NCBI RefSeq assembly: GCF_023100805.1
Contig: NZ_CP095855.1
Location: forward strand, 1,550,001 to 1,614,000
DNA: 64,000 nucleotides
Reading direction: 5' to 3'
Source: Chitinophaga filiformis
GTDB lineage: Bacteria; Bacteroidota; Bacteroidia; Chitinophagales; Chitinophagaceae
Positions 10,056 to 21,400 of this stretch are shown one piece after another; within the stretch, counting starts at the first letter, position 1; each line of letters begins with the position of its first letter. The translations under genes were made by a program, and so were the position numbers. The notes beneath the pieces were generated by a model, which did no database searches, had not been told where the DNA came from, and worked only from the letters and a program-made list of their open reading frames with translations.

Positions 10056-10071
10056 ATAACTTGAAAGTTAT
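10056..10071. promoter_or_regulatory. palindrome just upstream of hsdM
   Basis: ATAACTT-GA-AAGTTAT is a perfect palindrome with its right edge 12 bases before the hsdM ATG and a run of T after it. Another AAGTTAT half-site occurs at 10023-10029. It may be an operator for the adjacent HTH protein, or a weak attenuating hairpin. Confidence 0.4.
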
Positions 10072-10083
10072 TTTTAATTTATA

Positions 10084-11646
10084 ATGGCAAAACAAAAAGG
10101 AAAAACAGAAGAACCGGTAGAAAAGCAGTCGCTTGGAAAGCTCGAAGCGTCGCTTTGGAAAGCAGCCGATAAGCTACGTAAAAATATCGATGCTGCAGAA
10201 TACAAACACATTGTATTAGGTCTCATATTCCTAAAATATATCTCCGATGCTTTTGAGGAATTGTACGCGAAACTGAAAGCGGATGAAGCTAACGGCGCAG
10301 ATCCTGAAGACAAAGACGAATACAGGGCTGAAAACGTGTTTTTTGTACCCAAGGAAGCTCGCTGGGCGTTCCTCCGCTCCAAAGCTAAGTTGCCAGAAAT
10401 TGGTAAGTTCGTTGATTCGGCCATGGATGCCATTGAAAAGGAAAACAATTCATTAAAAGGTGTTTTGCCCAAAGTATTTGCTCGCCAGAACCTGGACCCA
10501 ACTAGTTTGGGCGAACTGATTGACTTGGTGGGTAATATTGCCCTTGGCGATGTAAAAGCCCGAAGTGCCGATGTGTTAGGACATGTATTTGAATATTTCC
10601 TGGGTGAGTTTGCCTTAGCTGAAGGTAAGAAGGGCGGACAGTTCTATACACCACGTAGCGTGGTTGAGTTATTGGTAGAAATGCTGGAGCCCTATAAAGG
10701 TCGCGTGTTTGACCCTTGTTGCGGTTCTGGCGGTATGTTTGTTCAGTCTGAAAAATTTGTGGCTGACCATCAAGGGAGAGTAAACGATATTTCCATATAC
10801 GGTCAGGAAAGTAACCAAACAACCTGGCGACTGGCGAAGATGAACCTGGCCATCCGAGGCATCGACAGTTCACAGGTAAAATGGAATAGCGAAGGTTCTT
10901 TTCTCAACGATGCCCATAAAGACCTAAAAGCAGATTACATCATAGCCAACCCACCATTTAACGTGAGTGATTGGGGGGGCGAGTTGATGCGTACCGATGG
11001 CCGCTGGCAATACGGTGTGCCTCCCGTAGGTAATGCCAATTTTGCCTGGTTGCAACATTTCATTTACCATCTTTCGCCTTCCGGCCAGGCGGGGGTAGTG
11101 CTGTCCAAGGGAGCTCTTACCTCCAAAACGAGCGGCGAAGGAGATATTCGAAAAGCATTAGTCGAAGCTGGTTTAATCGATTGCATTGTAAATCTGCCTG
11201 CTAAGCTCTTCCTCAATACGCAGATACCTGCTGCCCTCTGGTTCTTGGGTCGCAATCGTAAGAACGGTAAGTACCGCAACCGCAATCAGGAAATTCTTTT
11301 TATCGATGCACGCAACCTCGGACATCTAATCAATCGCCGTACACGCGAGCTTTCGCTTGAGGACATACAAAAAATTGTCGAGACGTATCATAATTGGCGT
11401 AATCCTAAGGGTAAATATGAGGATATACCCGGCTTCTGCGCCTCAGCACTTATAGATAAGGTAAGATCTCTGGATTATGTACTCACCCCTGGGCGCTATG
11501 TAGGGTTACCTGATGAGGAAGACGACTTCAACTTTAACGAACGCTTCAATGTCCTCAAAGTCGAATTGGAATTGCAGTTGAAAGAGGAAGTACGATTAAA
11601 TAAAATTATTGCTGATAACCTTTTAAAGATTCAGACGAATGAATGA
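10084..11646 (+). CDS. hsdM: type I restriction-modification DNA methyltransferase subunit
   Basis: This protein has 520 residues, normal for HsdM, which methylates adenine at N6 in the asymmetric target read by HsdS. The N-terminal helical domain begins [20 protein letters not shown]. The AdoMet-binding motif I is [11 protein letters not shown] near residue 210, and the catalytic motif IV is NPPF near residue 289. It starts the hsd gene cluster, and its stop overlaps the start of hsdS by 8 bases. All motifs are intact, so it is expected to be active. Confidence 0.95.
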   Translation: MAKQKGKTEEPVEKQSLGKLEASLWKAADKLRKNIDAAEYKHIVLGLIFLKYISDAFEELYAKLKADEANGADPEDKDEYRAENVFFVPKEARWAFLRSKAKLPEIGKFVDSAMDAIEKENNSLKGVLPKVFARQNLDPTSLGELIDLVGNIALGDVKARSADVLGHVFEYFLGEFALAEGKKGGQFYTPRSVVELLVEMLEPYKGRVFDPCCGSGGMFVQSEKFVADHQGRVNDISIYGQESNQTTWRLAKMNLAIRGIDSSQVKWNSEGSFLNDAHKDLKADYIIANPPFNVSDWGGELMRTDGRWQYGVPPVGNANFAWLQHFIYHLSPSGQAGVVLSKGALTSKTSGEGDIRKALVEAGLIDCIVNLPAKLFLNTQIPAALWFLGRNRKNGKYRNRNQEILFIDARNLGHLINRRTRELSLEDIQKIVETYHNWRNPKGKYEDIPGFCASALIDKVRSLDYVLTPGRYVGLPDEEDDFNFNERFNVLKVELELQLKEEVRLNKIIADNLLKIQTNE

Positions 11647-12862
11647 GTGGAAGGAGTATAAATTAGGAGAAATTTTAAATCTTATTACAAAAGGAACAAC
11701 TCCTCCAAAAGGCGTTGGCTTTGTTGACAAAGGAATAAATTATATCAAATCCGACGCTATTGGTTATGATCGAAAATTTGACAAGTCGAAAATTGTGCAA
11801 ATAGACAATAAGACTCATGAAAAATTTAAAAGGTCACAATTAGCTGAAGACGATATATTATTTTCAATGGCTGGTATTTATTTAGGAAAAAATGCAATAG
11901 TACCAAAGGATATTTTGCCTGCTAATACCAATCAAGCCCTTGCTATACTTAGAATTAATCAAGAAATAGCTTCCCCATCTTATGTCAGCTTATATCTAAG
12001 TCAGCAGAACGTTGTTGAATTTGTAAATAATATGTCGGGCCAGTCAGCGCAACCCAATTTAAATTTTGAAGAAATTAAGAGTATAGAAATACAATTACCT
12101 TCCCTTCCAGAACAAAAAGCCATTTCCTCTATTCTCAACAGCTTAGACGACAAAATTGAACTACTGCATCGCCAGAACGCTACCCTGGAAAAAATGGCTG
12201 AAACGCTATTCCGGCAGTGGTTTGAGGTGGAGGCTAAGGAGGATTGGGAAGATACGACGCTTCAACAACATACAGATACTGTTAGGGGACTTAGCTATAA
12301 AGGAAGTGGATTGGCTGAAATTGGCAAGGGGTTACCGATGCATAATCTTAATTCCGTTAATGAAGGGGGAGGATACAAATATGAAGGTATAAAATTTTAC
12401 ACTGGTGAATATAAAGACCGGCATATTATATTCCCCGGTGAAATCATAGTAACAAATACAGAGCAGGGACATGAATTCAGATTAATAGGGTTTCCTGCTA
12501 TTGTGCCGAATTCGTTTGGCAATAAAGGGCTTTTTAGTCAACATATTTATAAATTAGTGCCTAAGGAAGATTCATATTTATCAAGGCAATACATTTATTA
12601 CTTGTTACTGAGTTCTAATATGAGAGAGCAAATCATTGCCGCTACCAATGGATCAACAGTTAACATGCTTGCAATTGATGGCTTACAAAGACCTGAATTT
12701 AAATTACCGCCACAATCTTTAGTTAAGAAATTTACTGAGATTGTATCAAAGTATTGGGAAAAGAAAGATTTAAATCAAACCCAAATCCGCACCCTCACTG
12801 CTCTGCGTGACGCCTTGTTACCAAAGTTAATGAGCGGAGAAGTAAGAGTTCAAATAAATTAA
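11639..12862 (+). CDS. hsdS: type I restriction-modification specificity subunit
   Basis: This protein has 407 residues with the usual two target-recognition domains. TRD1 spans about 1-160 and begins [21 protein letters not shown] conserved helical spacer follows ([20 protein letters not shown], then AETLFRQWF). TRD2 spans about 200-365 and is followed by a second conserved helix ending [19 protein letters not shown]. Each TRD reads one half of the bipartite site; the target cannot be predicted by eye. The gene is intact, with no inverted second hsdS nearby, so no sign of phase-variable shuffling. Confidence 0.95.
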   Translation: MNEWKEYKLGEILNLITKGTTPPKGVGFVDKGINYIKSDAIGYDRKFDKSKIVQIDNKTHEKFKRSQLAEDDILFSMAGIYLGKNAIVPKDILPANTNQALAILRINQEIASPSYVSLYLSQQNVVEFVNNMSGQSAQPNLNFEEIKSIEIQLPSLPEQKAISSILNSLDDKIELLHRQNATLEKMAETLFRQWFEVEAKEDWEDTTLQQHTDTVRGLSYKGSGLAEIGKGLPMHNLNSVNEGGGYKYEGIKFYTGEYKDRHIIFPGEIIVTNTEQGHEFRLIGFPAIVPNSFGNKGLFSQHIYKLVPKEDSYLSRQYIYYLLLSSNMREQIIAATNGSTVNMLAIDGLQRPEFKLPPQSLVKKFTEIVSKYWEKKDLNQTQIRTLTALRDALLPKLMSGEVRVQIN

Positions 12863-12863
12863 A

Positions 12864-13856
12864 ATGGCAAAAATAACTCCTGAAAATATTGAGTTGTATT
12901 GTGTAAGGGCAGATTTCGGCACGTATACTCGACAGTTTATAGAAGGTAGTTATGTAGCGATTGGTTGGCTGGTAGAATATAATTTATCTGAAATAAAAAG
13001 CCGGGATGAGCTATATCCATTATACAAATCAACATATCCCAAGGATACTAGCAATGTAGTGGTTGGGCAGCAGGTAGGCCAGATAGCAAGGTTTCTTTTG
13101 GAAATAAAAGCTGGCGATTATGTGATTACACCTGCTCAAAATACAGAGTACATTTATTATGGCATTATAGATGAAAATGCTTATTACTTTTCCGATGGTG
13201 CAGATGGCTGTCCTTATTTACACCGCAAGAAAGTAAAGTGGAACAAAGAACCCATCCAAAGAAGTCAGTTTTCCGTTCCTTTCCAAAATACTATTCGGTC
13301 ATCCCTCACAGTTTTTTATATTAGTCATAAAAAGAACTTCTTTAGTACTATTGGTAAGCCGGAACTGGTACCAGAAAGCGAAAAAAAAATCGAATTCGAC
13401 TATTATACATCTATATTAAATCGCATTCTTGAATTAGACGATAAAGAGTTTGAAATCCTGATAACTCATATTCTCAATGCCTTAGGATTTGAAGGCTCTG
13501 AGCATCAAGGTAAAGTAGGGGATGGTGGGGTGGATGCCACAGGTGAACTTAATGTGGCTAATATGGCTAAAATCAAACTTTTTGTTCAGGCTAAGCGGTA
13601 CAAGTTAGGGTCAAGAATTAACGCCAATGTAGTAAAAGCGTTGCGGGCCAATATTCCAGCAGGCGGCCAGGGCGCATTCATTACCACTGCAGATTTTCAA
13701 AAGCAGGCAAAGGATATAGCTGTAGAACAGGGCTTCCCTAGAATAGGATTAATTAATGGTCCTCAATTGGTAGATATTTTGGCTGAGCATTGGGGCGAAA
13801 TACCGGTTGAATTTAAAGTAAAACTAAACCTAAAAATTGGACTGGTACCTAACTAA
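12864..13856 (+). CDS. Mrr-like PD-(D/E)xK endonuclease inside the hsd cluster
   Basis: This protein has 330 residues. The N-terminal 160 or so residues form a beta-rich domain of unknown name (VRADFGTYTRQFIEGSYVAI) that may sense or bind DNA. The C-terminal domain has the Mrr catalytic pattern: LGFEGSEHQGKVGDGGVDAT with the acidic residue near 220, then LFVQAKRY, the Q-x-K pair near 240. Mrr-type enzymes cut modified or foreign DNA. It begins one base after hsdS ends and overlaps the next gene by one base (TAATG), so it is translated with its neighbours. It could be an auxiliary nuclease of the type I system or an independent modification-dependent enzyme. Confidence 0.85.
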   Translation: MAKITPENIELYCVRADFGTYTRQFIEGSYVAIGWLVEYNLSEIKSRDELYPLYKSTYPKDTSNVVVGQQVGQIARFLLEIKAGDYVITPAQNTEYIYYGIIDENAYYFSDGADGCPYLHRKKVKWNKEPIQRSQFSVPFQNTIRSSLTVFYISHKKNFFSTIGKPELVPESEKKIEFDYYTSILNRILELDDKEFEILITHILNALGFEGSEHQGKVGDGGVDATGELNVANMAKIKLFVQAKRYKLGSRINANVVKALRANIPAGGQGAFITTADFQKQAKDIAVEQGFPRIGLINGPQLVDILAEHWGEIPVEFKVKLNLKIGLVPN

Positions 13857-14509
13857 TGGATAAGTTGAAAAAAGTCATAGAGCAATATGGACGTTGGTCG
13901 GAGCTAACAATTCTTATTTTAAGGATTGAGGCGCATATCGAATCCGATTTTAGCAATTCTCTCGAAAATGCTAAATCACTTCTGGAAACAATCGGAAAAG
14001 AAATTTGTACTTTAAAAGGTCACACGTTAAATCCTAATTCGACAATAAATGGAGTTTTAAAAAATGCGTTTTCTGTTTTGGGTTATAGTAATACGAACTT
14101 GGTAAATCAAATTTCTTCAGCATTGGCGACTATTGGTCAACAAGTTGGAGAGCTAAGGAATGAAATTGGTATCACGTCTCATGGTAGATCCTTAGCAGAA
14201 ATCAGGGAAAGAAATAACCGTGTAAATATTCTGACCAGGGAATTCTTGATAAATACAGTCGAAATTATCTCCTGCTTCTTAATCCGGAGTTTTGAAAATG
14301 AGAATCCGAGACAACCCAATGAGGCTACGGAAAATGCTGTCAACTATTTGGAAGCAGAAGATTTTAACGAATTTTGGGATGATGCATTTGGTGAGTTTCA
14401 AATGGGGACATATTCCTACGCAGCAAGCGAGATTCTGTTTAACGTAGATAAACAGGCATATATTAATGAATACAATTCCTTTACACAAGGCGAAACTACC
14501 GAAGAATGA
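13856..14509 (+). CDS. Abi_C-like protein (abortive infection C-terminal domain family)
   Basis: This protein has 217 residues. The helical segment SLENAKSLLETIGKEICTLK and the later region VNQISSALATIGQQVGELRN followed by ITSHGRS resemble the abortive-infection C-terminal domain, where the usual motif is an R-N-K...H-G loop. It is fully embedded: one base of overlap with the Mrr-like gene and an ATGA overlap with hsdR. A role as an accessory of the type I system, or a separate abortive system carried with it, fits the position. The family call rests on pattern resemblance and is moderate. Confidence 0.65.
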   Translation: MDKLKKVIEQYGRWSELTILILRIEAHIESDFSNSLENAKSLLETIGKEICTLKGHTLNPNSTINGVLKNAFSVLGYSNTNLVNQISSALATIGQQVGELRNEIGITSHGRSLAEIRERNNRVNILTREFLINTVEIISCFLIRSFENENPRQPNEATENAVNYLEAEDFNEFWDDAFGEFQMGTYSYAASEILFNVDKQAYINEYNSFTQGETTEE

Positions 14510-17500
14510 CCAGGATTACCGAAAATAGTATAGAAGCCTATGCCATTGAGTTGCTGGATAGATGTGGCTACGAGTACATCTATGCCCCCGACATTGCTCC
14601 CGATAGTGAAACACCTGAAAGAAGCAATTTTGAACAAGTATTGCTTATAGAGCGTCTGCAACAGGCTGTCCGTAAGATCAATCCTTACATTCCTCCTGAT
14701 GCACAGCAAGAAGCCCTCCGTGAAATACAACGAATTACTTCACCCGAATTGATAGCTAATAACGAGGCTTTTCATCGCCTGCTTACCGAAGGTATTCCCG
14801 TTACAAAATGGGTGGACGGCGAAGACCGGGGCGACAGGGTTTGGCTTATTGATTTCAATAACCCGTATAATAATGAATTTGTAGTAAGTAACCAGTTTAC
14901 CATTATAGAAAATGGTCAAAATAAACGGCCGGATGTATTGCTTTTTGTAAACGGTATTCCTCTGGTGGTGATGGAGCTGAAGAATGCAGCAGATGAAAAT
15001 GCTACCATTCAGTCGGCCTTCCGGCAAATGGAAACATATAAAAAGGCGATTCCTTCTTTATTCACATACAACGGTTTTATAATAATATCTGATGGACTGG
15101 AAGCCCGCACAGGTTCACTATCGGCCGGCTTCAGCCGATTTATGGCTTGGAAATCTGCGGATGGCAAAGCCGAAGCTTCCCACCTGGTAAGCCAATTGGA
15201 AACGCTTATTATGGGGATGCTGAACAAGGAAGCTTTGATCGATTTAATCAGGCATTTCATTGTTTTTGAAAAATCGAAAAAGGAAGACTCGGCTACTGGA
15301 ATCACTACCATTTCTACTGTTAAGAAACTAGCTGCTTACCACCAATATTATGCGGTGAATCGGGCAGTGGAATCTACCATAAGAGCCTCGGGGCTTTTAC
15401 AGGATGAAATGTCTTCACTCAATTTGGTGGAGGAACCTCCGGAAAGCTATGGTATACCAAGTGTGAAGAATCAGCCAGTAGGTGACAGAAAAGGAGGGGT
15501 GGTATGGCACACGCAGGGGAGTGGCAAATCGTTATCCATGGTGTTTTATACTGGCAAAATAGTGCTGGCTATGCACAACCCAACCGTGCTGGTGATCACC
15601 GATCGCAATGACCTGGACGACCAGTTATTCGACACCTTTGCCGCATCCAAGCAATTATTGAGGCAGGAGCCTGTACAAGCTGAAGATCGGAATCACCTGA
15701 AAGAGTTGCTGAAAGTAGCATCCGGCGGGGTTGTCTTTACCACCATTCAAAAGTTTCAGCCCGAAGAGGGGAATGTATATGAGTTACTTTCCAACAGAAG
15801 GAATATTATAGTTATTGCCGATGAAGCACATCGAACACAATATGGCTTCAAGGCCAAAACGGTGGACGCTAAGGACTATCAGGGTAAAGTCACAGGGAAG
15901 AAAATAGTGTATGGCTTTGCTAAATACATGCGCGATGGGTTACCCAATGCCACCTATCTTGGCTTTACCGGAACGCCGATTGAAAATACAGATGTCAATA
16001 CTCCTGCCGTTTTTGGCAATTATGTAGACATTTACGATATCGCACAGGCTGTTGAAGATGGCGCTACCGTAAGGATATTCTACGAAAGTCGATTGGCTAA
16101 AGTAAATCTGAGCGAAGAAGGCAAAAAACTGGTAGATGAACTGGACGAAGATCTAGACCAGGAAGACCTTAGCCAAACTCAAAAAGCTAAAGCCAAATGG
16201 ACACAACTAGAAGCACTGATAGGTAGCCAGAACCGCCTCAACAATATAGCTAACGATATCATAAATCACTTTGAACAGCGACAATCAGTTTTTGAAGGAA
16301 AGGGTATGATCGTATCTATGAGCCGAAGAATTGCCGCAGAACTATATTCAGCTATTATAAAACTAAGGCCAGAATGGCATTCCGAGGATCTAAATAAAGG
16401 TGTGATAAAAGTAGTGATGACTTCTTCTTCGTCAGACGGTCCGGAAATCTCCAAACACCATACTACTAAGGAACAGCGGAGAAGACTTGCGGAGCGCATG
16501 AAAGAGCCTGATGATGAGCTGAAATTGGTCATTGTGCGTGATATGTGGCTCACAGGTTTCGATGCCCCAAGCATGCATACCCTGTACATTGATAAACCCA
16601 TGAAAGGGCATAATCTGATGCAGGCCATTGCCAGGGTTAACCGCGTGTACAAAGACAAGCCCGGTGGTTTGATTGTAGATTACCTGGGGATAGCGGCTGA
16701 TTTGAAAAGAGCGCTCTCCTTTTATGCAGATGCAGGCGGTAAGGGCGATCCCGCTACGGTGCAGGAACAGGCTGTGCATCTGATGCTGGAAAAAATTGAA
16801 GTAATCTCCCAAATGTACCATGGCTTTGCTTACGAAAATTATTTTGAAACGGATACTTCTGGAAAGCTGTCTCTTATCCTGGCTGCCGAGGAACATATCT
16901 TGGGATTGGAGAATGGCAAAAAACGGTACATAGATGAAGTTACCGCATTAAGCAAAGCCTTTGCCATCGCTATTCCACATGATCAAGCTCTCGATGCTAA
17001 AGATGAAGTAGCATTTTTCCAGGCTGTGAAAGCCCGCCTAGTAAAATTTGACAGTACCGGATCTGGAAGAACAGATGAAGAAATTGAAACAACTATTAGA
17101 CAGGTAATAGACCAGGCACTGGTATCGGAACAGGTAATTGATGTATTCGACGCAGCAGGAATAAAGAAACCTGATATTTCTATTCTGTCAGAAGAATTCA
17201 TGCTGGAATTGAAGGGAATGGAACATAAGAATATAGCATTGGAAGTGCTCAAGAAGTTATTGAACGATGAAATAAAATCGCGTGCTAAAAAGAACCTGGT
17301 GAAAAGCCAGACATTAATGGAGATGTTGGAACTATCCATTAAAAAGTACCACAATAAAATTCTTACTGCCGCCGAAGTGATTGAAGAACTTATTAAGCTG
17401 AGTAAGGATATTGTTCAAATGGACAATGAAGCGAAACAGATGGGGCTTTCTGACTTTGAATATGCATTTTACACTGCTGTAGCCAATAATGACAGCGCCC

Positions 17501-17739
17501 GCGAGTTGATGCAACAGGACAAGCTTCGCGAACTGGCCGTAGTGCTTACAGAAACTATACGTCAAAATGCTACCATCGACTGGACGATCAAGGAAAGTGT
17601 AAAAGCCAAACTAAAAGTAGCAGTGAAGCGTATTTTAAGGAAATATGGTTACCCTCCGGATATGCAAATGCTGGCTACAGAAACGGTTTTAAAGCAAGCG
17701 GAAATGATTGCGAATGAGTTGACGAATAAAGAACATTAA
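14506..17739 (+). CDS. hsdR: type I restriction enzyme motor/nuclease subunit
   Basis: This protein has 1077 residues, full length for HsdR, the ATP-driven translocase and nuclease of type I systems. The N-terminal nuclease site has the D...ExK form (RPDVLLF, then VVMELKNAAD near 150). Helicase motif I is WHTQGSGKSLSM near 335, motif II is IADEAHRTQYG near 438, motif III is YLGFTGTPIENT, and motif VI is MQAIARVNRVYKDKPGG. A C-terminal helical region contacts the methylase. The start codon lies within the stop of the preceding gene (ATGA). All catalytic motifs are present. Confidence 0.96.
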   Translation: MTRITENSIEAYAIELLDRCGYEYIYAPDIAPDSETPERSNFEQVLLIERLQQAVRKINPYIPPDAQQEALREIQRITSPELIANNEAFHRLLTEGIPVTKWVDGEDRGDRVWLIDFNNPYNNEFVVSNQFTIIENGQNKRPDVLLFVNGIPLVVMELKNAADENATIQSAFRQMETYKKAIPSLFTYNGFIIISDGLEARTGSLSAGFSRFMAWKSADGKAEASHLVSQLETLIMGMLNKEALIDLIRHFIVFEKSKKEDSATGITTISTVKKLAAYHQYYAVNRAVESTIRASGLLQDEMSSLNLVEEPPESYGIPSVKNQPVGDRKGGVVWHTQGSGKSLSMVFYTGKIVLAMHNPTVLVITDRNDLDDQLFDTFAASKQLLRQEPVQAEDRNHLKELLKVASGGVVFTTIQKFQPEEGNVYELLSNRRNIIVIADEAHRTQYGFKAKTVDAKDYQGKVTGKKIVYGFAKYMRDGLPNATYLGFTGTPIENTDVNTPAVFGNYVDIYDIAQAVEDGATVRIFYESRLAKVNLSEEGKKLVDELDEDLDQEDLSQTQKAKAKWTQLEALIGSQNRLNNIANDIINHFEQRQSVFEGKGMIVSMSRRIAAELYSAIIKLRPEWHSEDLNKGVIKVVMTSSSSDGPEISKHHTTKEQRRRLAERMKEPDDELKLVIVRDMWLTGFDAPSMHTLYIDKPMKGHNLMQAIARVNRVYKDKPGGLIVDYLGIAADLKRALSFYADAGGKGDPATVQEQAVHLMLEKIEVISQMYHGFAYENYFETDTSGKLSLILAAEEHILGLENGKKRYIDEVTALSKAFAIAIPHDQALDAKDEVAFFQAVKARLVKFDSTGSGRTDEEIETTIRQVIDQALVSEQVIDVFDAAGIKKPDISILSEEFMLELKGMEHKNIALEVLKKLLNDEIKSRAKKNLVKSQTLMEMLELSIKKYHNKILTAAEVIEELIKLSKDIVQMDNEAKQMGLSDFEYAFYTAVANNDSARELMQQDKLRELAVVLTETIRQNATIDWTIKESVKAKLKVAVKRILRKYGYPPDMQMLATETVLKQAEMIANELTNKEH

Positions 17740-17777
17740 AAGAGAAATTCTACTCCAAAATCTATAAACAATATAAT

Positions 17778-18266
17778 ATGCATCCAGAATGGTATGGGAA
17801 AAATTATGGTAGCACTCATTTTGGAATAGCACGGAAGAATAAAACGTTTTATGTTAGGGAATATAACCCAGATGAAACGATTCCTGGGGATATTATATTA
17901 CCTCAGCCTTTACATGATAATATAGCTGACAGAATGAAACCTTCTGTTTTCTACCCGAAAAACACCATAAAATTTGAATGGAAAGCCTCTTGGGGTTATT
18001 ATGAGTTTCATTATTTGACTATATATTACAAAGAGATTCCTGTTCAATTTATTAATATAGCTACACCTGAAATAGTACTTCAGTATCTACTTGAGTATGT
18101 CGAAATTGATGAAATAGAAGTTTTGCGAAGACAAGTAATGTTTTTGCAAAACAAGTTACATAAAACAGAAGTATCGCTTACGGAGTACAAAACAAAATTT
18201 CAGACGGTAGATAAACTACATAAAGAATTATTGAATTCTCTGAAAAATAATACCTATTTCAAATGA
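17778..18266 (+). CDS. small hypothetical protein between hsdR and the giant helicase
   Basis: This protein has 162 residues and I do not recognise it. The first 110 residues are rich in aromatic residues and look beta-rich (HPEWYGKNYGSTHFGIARKN). The last 50 form a coiled coil (VLRRQVMFLQNKLHKTEVSL), suggesting oligomerisation. The gene lies 38 bases after hsdR and about 140 bases before the giant gene, on the same strand. It may belong to either module. Confidence 0.65.
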   Translation: MHPEWYGKNYGSTHFGIARKNKTFYVREYNPDETIPGDIILPQPLHDNIADRMKPSVFYPKNTIKFEWKASWGYYEFHYLTIYYKEIPVQFINIATPEIVLQYLLEYVEIDEIEVLRRQVMFLQNKLHKTEVSLTEYKTKFQTVDKLHKELLNSLKNNTYFK

Positions 18267-18308
18267 TTTCTAGCAGTTAACTGAAACTGTATTTCTAACT
18301 AAGGGCCA

Positions 18309-18343
18309 ATACCTAAAAATATGTGAGTATTGAGCATAGGTAT
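18309..18343. promoter_or_regulatory. weak hairpin upstream of the giant helicase gene
   Basis: ATACCTA (18309-18315) and TAGGTAT (18337-18343) can pair around a 21-base loop. It lies in the 138-base gap before the start codon at 18405. There is no T run, so it is more likely a leader structure or operator than a terminator; it may also be chance. Confidence 0.25.
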
Positions 18344-18404
18344 ATTTAAAGGAGTTGAATATGCTGGATAATTTTTGACAATTATTAACCATTGCAACTT
18401 TCTA

Positions 18405-21400
18405 ATGGAAATACAAAATATACTTAATGCTGCTAATGTAAACGTCCAAAAGCTTGAAAAAGGGTTGAAGCACATTGGGCTTACTTTATCCAGCTTTGAT
18501 AGTGTTGCGGAAGAACAGGTTTCAGGTCTTATAGAGTTATTTAAAATAGCAGTTGATATTGATCCAAAGACAACAGCCAAGTTTACTAAAATGGATCTCA
18601 GGTCAAAACTTGAAAAGGTTTTAAAAGGCCAACGAATAAATCATAATAATCATATTGTTGACACAAAAGAAGCAACTGTAAAAGAGGTTGTTGCAAATGA
18701 GCAAATTAAGAAACCGCGACTAAATGTAAAACTTGATTCAAAAGACATTAATGCAGCTAAGAAAATAAAACTTGGAAAGGTTAAGTTTTTTGATCATCGG
18801 GTGAACAATTTTGGAATTATTGTTGGAATAGATGATGCTATTGAATGTCATGTGTCACCAACAAATATATTAACTCCACCCATAAATGATGATGATATTG
18901 TGGCTTATGAGCCAGTACTGAATAGGGATGGAAAATATAGGGCAGCAAGAGTATCTAAAAATATTCCTGTTTTTATATTCAATAAAGAGTCTTCGCAAAT
19001 TTCTTATGCTTATCCACTTTTTGATAATCATTTAGAGAAAGAAATTACTTTAACAGGGAAGTATGAAACTGGATTTGCAACTGTAAGAGCAAAATACTAT
19101 CGTGCGTCAAGTTGGAAAATTTCAGTTGTGCCTTCTGAAAATATTCCAAAAGCAAAATCTATTTCATATGGTAAAAACATAATTGTAAATCTTTTACCCA
19201 ATCTAAATGATTATAAAGGCACTATTGAATGGCTAACCTTCTTGTTACAAACAGAACTTGTTGAATCGGACCTAGATTCAATATATAGTGAAGTTATTAA
19301 CAAACTTGAACAGAAGACGATTCCGGAAATAAATAAGGAAGTAAAGAACATTAAGGATGGTTCATCTTTCAAATCTTATTTTGAAAAAAAGAAAAAGTCA
19401 TTAAATAAGATAAGTTTTGTTTTATGGGCGTTGGGTGAAATTGAAAAACTTCCTAATGCTGTTAACCAAGCAGAAGTCGATATATGGCGTTTTGATATTT
19501 TACCATCTTTACATTGGCAGGCTTTACAACAGGTTATAACAAAGCTCTTTTCTGAACAAGGTCCAACAAAACAAGTTGAAGAATCCTACAAGCATTTAAT
19601 TAGCCTAGGATGGGAAATCACAACAAAAGATGAATTGGAAAGAGTTATAGATTTCCTTTCCTCCTTTACAATAAAATTTCCTTTCATTGGATTTTCAGAG
19701 GCCGATTTTAAGTGCATAATTAATCAGTTCTATATTGAATTGTATAATAAAGGGCTGCTAAAAGAATTGACAGATGATCGTATTAAGCAATGTATCGAGG
19801 AAATACAATCAGACTCTGATAAAGCCCTTTTTATAGAGAAACAAACGCCTGAGAAAATACTCTCGTTTTACAATTTATTTCCTGGTCTATCAAGCTATAG
19901 GGAGAATTATTTTGCTGGTATACTGGATGCTGAAATTTCAAAAATCGAATTCTTGTGCTTTGACTTAGAATCCGATGGTGAGAATATAATTGAATTTGCC
20001 TGGAAAAGCAGATCAGAAGTAAAAAGTGAAGCAGATTTTAAGCAGCAGGAAGATGGGATTACGGAACTTGTATGGCTCTTAAATTCGGGCACCTTAATTA
20101 TTGGTCAGAACATTAAAGAGTTTGACTTATCAGTTTTAGCTAATCATGGAGCTTCTCCTTCTTCTGATTGTATTTGGGATACTCTCGAGGTAGAAATGTT
20201 ACTTAATCCCGGGCGATTTAGTTACGGACTTAAAACTCAACACAGTGCAACATCAGATACGGAGCTTACTTATCGTTTATTCAAAAATCAGTTATCAAGG
20301 ATAATTGTTCTGCAAAGCAGTTTATCTGCTGTTAAAGAATTATTACCAGCAAAAGCTATCGAAGCAATTAACCTAGTTGGCAGCAATCCAAATTGGGATT
20401 TGTTGGATTATGAATATTTTGTAAAGCAATCAAATGAGTTTTTCCGTCCCAATCCGACAAACCAGAATATTTCTGAGCAAACATTTAATCAGCTCACACA
20501 AAAATTAAAAGAAGAGGGAAACAAGGTCGTAATTGCTCCCGAATTTTTATGGAACACATTATCCCATCAATTCGACCTCACATTTTATTCGGATAGTAAG
20601 TCCTTTGGCTTTTGCTTGAACAAAAATAAAATTGAAGCCAGTATTAGTGATGATAAGTTGCTAAAAGCAATTCTTTTACGTTTTGTAGATTTATATACTT
20701 CAAAAGGATTACAGCCTTATTTTCAGCACCTGCCTATTGCAATAAGATTAAAGTTAAACGGTGAGCAGGCTACTTTAATTTGTGACTATATTGAGGTTGA
20801 TTTTGAAAGTATTAATCACAAACCTATCTGCGTTAAACCAACTGATATAGAAATTCTTAAAAAGCAGAAGCATAATTTTTCAGATTTAAAAGTAATTGTG
20901 GTTGGAAATGAATTGTACAACTTAACAAGTAAATTACAATTAGGCCAAGACCTTGATTTTGCTACAATTTTCGACCGATTGAAAAATGAACCCATTTGGC
21001 TGCAAATGTCAGGTGGTAAAAGTTTTATTGGTCTCGAGCAAAGTCATTGCAGGCAACTGGGTATTACGGAATTTCCTGAGTTTATTCAAAATATTTGGTT
21101 AGAAAAAATTGGAAAGGGTAAATTCAAAGTATGGTGTAATATAAACTTTGATACATGTATAAACGATTTGCCGCTTAATGAAGCTTCCTATATTGATTGG
21201 GTAGATGAAAACTTTACGAAAACAAAGTCATTCATAATAAGGCCAGATGCCAGGAAGTCCGGTTATATAGCAGAACAAAAAAGGGTAAATCCTGAATCAT
21301 TGTATAGGAAAATATATTGGGTATATCAATTCAAATTATTTGAGGGCATTGGCAATACAAACAATCCAAAAGTTTTAATAGTAAACGATGAATCGGAAAT

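Noticed and set aside
10074..10472. 132-codon minus-strand frame over the start of hsdM
   Set aside because: Ser/Ala/Phe-rich antisense frame of a conserved gene.
18375..18404. TTG start of the giant helicase gene
   Set aside because: Ten extra residues with no conserved pattern; an ATG follows at 18405 in the same frame.
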